From: Bradyrhizobium barranii subsp. apii
GTDB taxonomy: Bacteria; Pseudomonadota; Alphaproteobacteria; Rhizobiales; Xanthobacteraceae
Assembly (NCBI RefSeq): GCF_011516635.5
Contig: NZ_CP096255.1
Location: forward strand, 8,319,501 to 8,383,500
Direction of reading: 5' to 3'
DNA: 64,000 bases
The translations under genes were made by a program, and so were the position numbers. The notes beneath the pieces are model-generated. The model was given only the letters and a program-made list of their open reading frames with translations, ran no database searches and was not told the DNA's origin. This document shows positions 60,447-64,000 of this stretch, one piece after another (position 1 is the stretch's first letter; each line of letters begins with the position of its first letter).

Positions 60447-60977
60447 ATGTCAGTTCCATGCAAGTCTGAGCTCAGCCTTCTGAACCACGACGAGCGCGAA
60501 GTCATATTGGGTACGCACCATCCCGTGGTCGGAGAGATGGAGCGCGATGGACTTGAGAGCCTTCGCGCCCGACTTCGGGATCTGCGCGACAGGGAGCGTA
60601 CATTGTCGCGGCATCGACGCCGCGAAACAAAGGGAACAGCCGACCCGCGCGGCAAGAGTTTCTCCGGCACGGCAGAGCATGCAAACCGGCGCCAATCGGT
60701 TTTCGCTGCCGCCATCAAGCGCGTCAAGAACGAGCTGAGGCGCATCCGGAAGTTTGAAGCACGACGGGAGCTCGGGGAAGCGGCGCGACGGGCGTTAGCA
60801 CTCCGTCGGGCGCGTCAGTTTTCTCGCCCGCAGACGACCCCAACTTCGCAAGACGGCATGCGGTCCATCCCAAGCCGTCGGATCAAGAAACTCCCACCGG
60901 AAAAAATCGGAAGAGTCTCGCAGGCCAACAAGCGGGCGCAGGCCCGACGAGACGCCAAACGCGGACGCGGCAATTGA
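60447..60977 (+). CDS. basic 176-residue hypothetical protein
   Basis: Unrecognised, highly basic protein (many Arg/Lys), likely to bind nucleic acid or ribosomes, though that is inferred from charge only. N-terminal half: ESLRARLRDLRDRERTLSRH and RRRETKGTADPRGKSF. C-terminal: AAAIKRVKNELRRIRKFEAR and a Lys/Arg-rich tail (NKRAQARRDAKRGRGN). Two probable helices/coiled segments. ATG 60447 has AGGAG 7 nt upstream. It stands alone. Confidence 0.75.
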   Translation: MSVPCKSELSLLNHDEREVILGTHHPVVGEMERDGLESLRARLRDLRDRERTLSRHRRRETKGTADPRGKSFSGTAEHANRRQSVFAAAIKRVKNELRRIRKFEARRELGEAARRALALRRARQFSRPQTTPTSQDGMRSIPSRRIKKLPPEKIGRVSQANKRAQARRDAKRGRGN

Positions 60978-61075
60978 GACCGAGACCGACAATCTTGCGG
61001 ATCGAGGCTGCGTGCCGGACCGGCGCAATAGCGTGCTCGCCACTTCCAAGACTACAGTGTCGAAGCTTGCAGCTT

Positions 61076-61501
61076 CTATCTCGCTTTCCTGACCCGCCGA
61101 TCCAGATGATATGTCAACGCTAGCGAGAGGCAGACGGTGAGCTCCTGCTTCGGCAGCGCGCCGGACAGGGGCAACAGCAAAGCCCTGGTCTGCCGATATT
61201 CGAACTCATCGGGAAAGCGCTCGCGGAACGTATCGACCAGCGTCGTCTTGCAGTTGAACAAAATGGCGGCGTGCTCGGAGTCCTTGAGGCGGCCGAGCCG
61301 AATCGTGGAGCCGCTGCCGCTCTCATCGGTCAAGTAAGCCGGCTCGCCCCATTTCAGGGTCTCGGTGAGCTTGCCAACCTCTTCATGCGCCGCAGCGGTC
61401 GCGAAGATCAGCTCACGTACCTGGAGCAACCGCTTGCCGATCGGCGCCGGAAGAGCGCCGAAGGCACGGCTCACCTCGCGCGGCAGCGGCGGCGCAGTCA
61501 C
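61076..61501 (-). CDS. DUF1801 domain protein (YdhG-like)
   Basis: A 141-residue protein of the DUF1801 family (function unknown). It has the typical LTETLKWGEPAYLTDESGSG and the following strand/loop region RLKDSEHAAILFNCKTTLVD. The basic C terminus (YHLDRRVRKAR) is conserved-looking. Structures of the family resemble a small alpha/beta iron-chaperone frataxin-like fold, but no role is established here. Followed by a dispersed palindrome on its start side. Confidence 0.85.
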   Translation of the reverse strand: MTAPPLPREVSRAFGALPAPIGKRLLQVRELIFATAAAHEEVGKLTETLKWGEPAYLTDESGSGSTIRLGRLKDSEHAAILFNCKTTLVDTFRERFPDEFEYRQTRALLLPLSGALPKQELTVCLSLALTYHLDRRVRKAR

Positions 61502-61542
61502 GACGGTCTCCGTTCACAAACGAAGTGCAACACGCCACGCTT

Positions 61543-61628
61543 GTAGCCCGGACGGAGCGAAAGCGTAATCCGGGGAATGCTTCCATACTGCGAGAACCCG
61601 GATTTCGCTGCGCTCCATCCGGGCTACG
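61543..61628. repeat. dispersed palindrome GTAGCCCGGATGGAGCG, copy 2
   Basis: GTAGCCCGGACGGAGCGAAAGCGTAATCCGG at the left and CCGGATTTCGCTGCGCTCCATCCGGGCTAC at the right are inverted (both arms cited in part; left arm begins at 61543, right arm ends at 61627). It is the same element as at 28656-28743. Confidence 0.8.
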
Positions 61629-61653
61629 GCAGCAGTGCTAGAGGCGCATCGCC

Positions 61654-61926
61654 TCAGAGCATTCCCAGCGCCTGCATGTAGGTCTCGAGGATGGTCTCGG
61701 CCTCGGCGCGCTCGTTCGGGTCCTGCTTGCGCATGCGCACGATGGTGCGCAGCGCCTTGACGTCGTAGCCATTGCCCTTGCTCTCGGCATAGACGTCGCG
61801 GATGTCGTCGGAGATCGCCTTCTTCTCTTCCTCCAGCCGCTCGATGCGCTCGATGATGGATTTGAGCTGGTCCTTGGCAAATTTCGTCGCGGGCTCGTCG
61901 TCGCGGACGGCGGCGGAGGTGGCCAT
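61654..61926 (-). CDS. DUF2312 family protein
   Basis: A 90-residue alpha-helical protein of the DUF2312 family, widespread in alphaproteobacteria and of unknown function. Blocks KFAKDQLKSIIERIERLEEE, KKAISDDIRDVYAESKGNGY and VKALRTIVRMRKQDPNERAE are diagnostic. ATG 61926 was chosen because the family begins near there, although the frame is open to 62043. In Rhizobiales this gene commonly lies near pyruvate kinase, as here. Confidence 0.92.
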   Translation of the reverse strand: MATSAAVRDDEPATKFAKDQLKSIIERIERLEEEKKAISDDIRDVYAESKGNGYDVKALRTIVRMRKQDPNERAEAETILETYMQALGML

Positions 61927-62124
61927 CTTGGTACTCCCAATGGAACTGGCAAAACGAGGTGACGCCGGCATCCTCACCGCGCGTGCTGGTTGACCCTTAG
62001 GGTTCGCCGCTCTCGCGTTCAAGGCAGCATCGCGCTCGTCCACAGCGCGCCCACACCTTCCTGCGGCGAGGCCAAGAAAGCTGTTGTGTGGCGCGACTCA
62101 CCGCCTGACTGCCGGCGAGGCCGT

Positions 62125-62426
62125 TCAGTGCCCGGGGTGAACCTTCTTCATCGCCTCGACCTGCTCCGGCGTGGCCGTGCCCTGGTATTTCGACTTCCAG
62201 GTCTCGTAGGGCATGCCGTAGACGGCCTCGCGGCTCTCGTCCTTGCTTAAGCTCACGCCTTGCGCGTCGGCGGCGTCCTTGAGCCAGTTGGACAGGCAGT
62301 TGCGGCAGAAGCCGGCCAGATTCATCAGATCGATGTTCTGGACGTCGGTCCGCGTCTTCAGATGATCGACCAGGCGCGGAAAGCGGCCGCCTCGAGCTCC
62401 GTTCTGGTTTTGTCGTCGATTGCCAT
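62125..62426 (-). pseudogene. DUF1244 family protein, 1-nt frameshift
   Basis: The downstream frame encodes the main DUF1244 part (NLAGFCRNCLSNWLKDAADA, GMPYETWKSKYQG, with conserved Cys and Trp). An upstream frame from ATG 62426 encodes the expected beginning (AIDDKTRTELEAAAFR). One missing C in GGCGCGG at 62374-62379 breaks the frame; adding it gives AAAFRRLVDHLKTRTDVQNI and one 100-residue protein of normal length. A GC-rich run suggests a deletion or base-calling error. Confidence 0.82.
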
Positions 62427-62606
62427 GGCTGGATCCCTTCGGCCTGAATTGGTTCTGCCCCCGATGGGGGTCACCCTTACGGGATCAGGTGGGTCCTTGT
62501 CACAGATTTTGCCATATCACGGCGCAAACGGCGCCAGAGCCAACCCGAACGCCGGTTCCCCGGCCCTACGCCAAATCGTCAATCATCTGGTATACGTTCC
62601 GCGACA

Positions 62607-63206
62607 ATGATCGCCGAATCTCCCCGCGCCCCCCTTCGCCTGCTCGCCCGGTTGGTCCCGGTGCTGGTGGTTGGCCTGCTGTGCCTGTGGGCCAGCCCGG
62701 CCTCCGCCGACTTCCGGCTTTGCAACAACACCTCGAGCCGGGTCGGCATTGCGCTCGGCTACAAGGACGCCGAGGGCTGGACCACCGAGGGCTGGTGGAA
62801 CATCTCGTCCCGCTCCTGCGAGACCCTGCTGCGGGGAACGCTGGTCGCCCGCTATTATTACATCTATGCGATCGACTACGACCGCGGCGGCGAATGGTCG
62901 GGCCAGGCCTTCATGTGCTCGCGCGACAAGGAATTCACCATCCGCGGCACCGAGGACTGCCTCGCGCGCGGCTACGACCGGACCGGCTATTTCGAGGTCG
63001 ATACCGGCGAGCAGCGGGCCTGGACGGTTCAGCTCACCGACGCCAACGAGCAGCCGTCACAGCAGCAGCGCGTGCCCGGCCTGCCGGGCCCTGTCGGCCC
63101 GGGTGGCGGCGTTCCGGGTTTGCCCAATAGTCCGCCCGGTGGTACGCCCCCCGCCGCGCCTGGCCTTCCGCCAGCCCCCTCGCCACCGTCTGGAAATAAG
63201 CCATGA
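62607..63206 (+). CDS. DUF1036 exported protein
   Basis: A 199-residue exported protein with a signal peptide (LVPVLVVGLLCLWASPASA) and a DUF1036 domain: DFRLCNNTSSRVGIALGYKD, TEGWWNISSRSCETLLRG and RYYYIYAIDYDRGGEW. Four cysteines in the domain are probably disulfide-linked. The last ~50 residues are Pro/Gly-rich with a collagen-like look (GLPGPVGPGGGVPGLP). Function unknown. It overlaps the pyruvate kinase start by 4 nt (ATGA), so the two are coupled. Confidence 0.9.
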   Translation: MIAESPRAPLRLLARLVPVLVVGLLCLWASPASADFRLCNNTSSRVGIALGYKDAEGWTTEGWWNISSRSCETLLRGTLVARYYYIYAIDYDRGGEWSGQAFMCSRDKEFTIRGTEDCLARGYDRTGYFEVDTGEQRAWTVQLTDANEQPSQQQRVPGLPGPVGPGGGVPGLPNSPPGGTPPAAPGLPPAPSPPSGNKP

Positions 63207-64000
63207 GGCGTCTTCGCCGTATCAAGATTCTCGCGACCCTGGGACCTGCCTCTTCGGACCTCGCGATGATCCGCCGCCTGTTCGAGGCCGGCGCCGACCT
63301 GTTCCGCATCAATATGAGCCACACCCCGCATGACAAGATGCGGGAGCTGGTCGCGACGATCCGCAACGTCGAGAGCAGTTATGGCCGGCCGATCGGCATC
63401 CTGGTCGATCTCCAGGGCCCGAAGCTCAGGCTCGGCGCCTTCGCGGAAGGCGCGGTCCAGCTCCAGAACGGCCAGATCTTCACGCTCGATTCCAACAAGG
63501 CGCCGGGCGACGCCACGCGCGTCAATCTCCCGCATCCGGAGATCCTGGCAGCACTCAGGCCCGGCCATGCGCTGCAGCTCGACGACGGCAAGGTGCGGCT
63601 GATGGCCGAAGAGACCTCGAAAGAGCACGCGGTGACCCGCGTCGTGGTCGGCGGCCGGATGTCCGACCGCAAGGGCGTCAGCCTGCCGGATACGGACCTG
63701 CCGGTCTCGGCGATGACGCCGAAGGACCGCGCCGACCTCGAGGCCGCGCTGGTCACCGGCGTCGACTGGATCGCTCTATCTTTCGTGCAGCGCGCCGACG
63801 ACGTCATCGAGGCCAAGAAGATGATCCGCGGCCGCGCCGCTGTCATGGCCAAGATCGAGAAGCCGCAGGCGATCGACCGCCTCGCCGAGATCATCGAGGC
63901 CTCCGACGCGCTGATGGTGGCGCGCGGCGATCTCGGCGTCGAGCTGCCGCTGGAGCGTGTGCCGAGCCTCCAGAAGCAGATGACGCGCATGGCGCGCCGC
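63203..64000 (+). CDS. pyk: pyruvate kinase (5' part, runs off window)
   Basis: Glycolytic enzyme making pyruvate and ATP from phosphoenolpyruvate and ADP. The first 266 codons are present: RIKILATLGPASSDLAMIRR, FRINMSHTPHDKM, GILVDLQGPKLRLG, TGVDWIALSFVQRADDV, MAKIEKPQAIDRLAEII and VARGDLGVELPLERVPS, including the Lys of AKIEKP and the acidic metal ligands around it. No break is seen. The rest is outside the window. The start overlaps the DUF1036 stop. Confidence 0.95.
   Translation, partial: MRRLRRIKILATLGPASSDLAMIRRLFEAGADLFRINMSHTPHDKMRELVATIRNVESSYGRPIGILVDLQGPKLRLGAFAEGAVQLQNGQIFTLDSNKAPGDATRVNLPHPEILAALRPGHALQLDDGKVRLMAEETSKEHAVTRVVVGGRMSDRKGVSLPDTDLPVSAMTPKDRADLEAALVTGVDWIALSFVQRADDVIEAKKMIRGRAAVMAKIEKPQAIDRLAEIIEASDALMVARGDLGVELPLERVPSLQKQMTRMARR

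Overview
The window reads as chromosomal DNA of an alphaproteobacterium, most probably a Bradyrhizobium close to B. japonicum/diazoefficiens. The reasons are high GC with strong G/C third-position bias, the gene order nnrS / nnrR / DUF1858 / hemN / nirK / nirV, FixK2-type boxes (TTGC-N6-(T/G)CAA) in that block, the hmu heme-uptake cluster, the aa3 oxidase subunit IV gene beside pntAA, and several dispersed intergenic palindromes. The genus is an inference from synteny and protein features; no search was run.

Layout. 0-3.7 kb: heme acquisition, hmuR (5' part only, minus strand) divergent from hmuP-hmuT-hmuU-hmuV; hmuP is frameshifted and hmuT lacks its export/N-terminal region. 3.8-7.5 kb: MuiA-like protein, a response regulator with an unusual receiver, an AraC-type regulator. 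7.5-14.2 kb: a microaerobic/denitrification block (nnrS, nnrR, a DUF1858 redox protein, hemN, a small broken membrane-protein gene, nirK, nirV) with four FixK2/NnrR-type boxes. 14.3-18.6 kb: acetyltransferase, succinyl-CoA:3-ketoacid CoA-transferase (scoAB), AsmA-like protein. 18.6-24 kb: WG-repeat secreted protein and a carbohydrate-type ABC importer without its ATPase. 24-33 kb: two unknown membrane proteins, potGHI without potF, a glpD-like gene, and a PAS-GGDEF-EAL protein. 33-38 kb: L-2-hydroxyglutarate oxidase-like gene, an IS5-family insertion sequence, a cluster of very small ORFs with two DUF465 proteins, and a frameshifted GGDEF gene. 38-45 kb: purE and frameshifted purK, aqpZ, rpsU, a TPR lipoprotein, cation/proton antiporter, hydrolase. 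45-49 kb: pntB-pntAB-pntAA (proton-translocating transhydrogenase) and cytochrome oxidase subunit IV. 49-60 kb: a large membrane patatin-like protein, pepF, a sigma54 activator, a YcbB-type L,D-transpeptidase and a DUF882 peptidoglycan-hydrolase-like protein. 60-64 kb: small DUF proteins and the 5' part of pyruvate kinase.

How genes work together. The NO/nitrite block is coherent: NnrR-class regulator, NnrS, copper nitrite reductase with NirV, and oxygen-independent HemN, all near FixK2-like boxes. The cell-wall pair (L,D-transpeptidase, DUF882) and the respiratory/redox set (transhydrogenase, oxidase subunit IV) are adjacent functional neighbourhoods rather than single operons.

A notable property of the window is a set of small frame-breaking changes: hmuP (2 nt), a small gene before nirK, the GGDEF gene (2 nt), purK (1 nt) and a DUF1244 gene (1 nt), plus an in-frame loss at the start of hmuT. 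In four of these the ancestral frame is restored exactly by adding the missing 1-2 nt. Either the sequence carries indel errors or the strain is decaying; because purK is affected, error is the simpler explanation. I found no CRISPR array, tRNA or rRNA gene, and no convincing wholly new system; the best candidates for new biology are the small-ORF/DUF465 cluster at 36-37.4 kb, the atypical receiver regulator at 5.7-6.3 kb, and the NirK-linked small genes.
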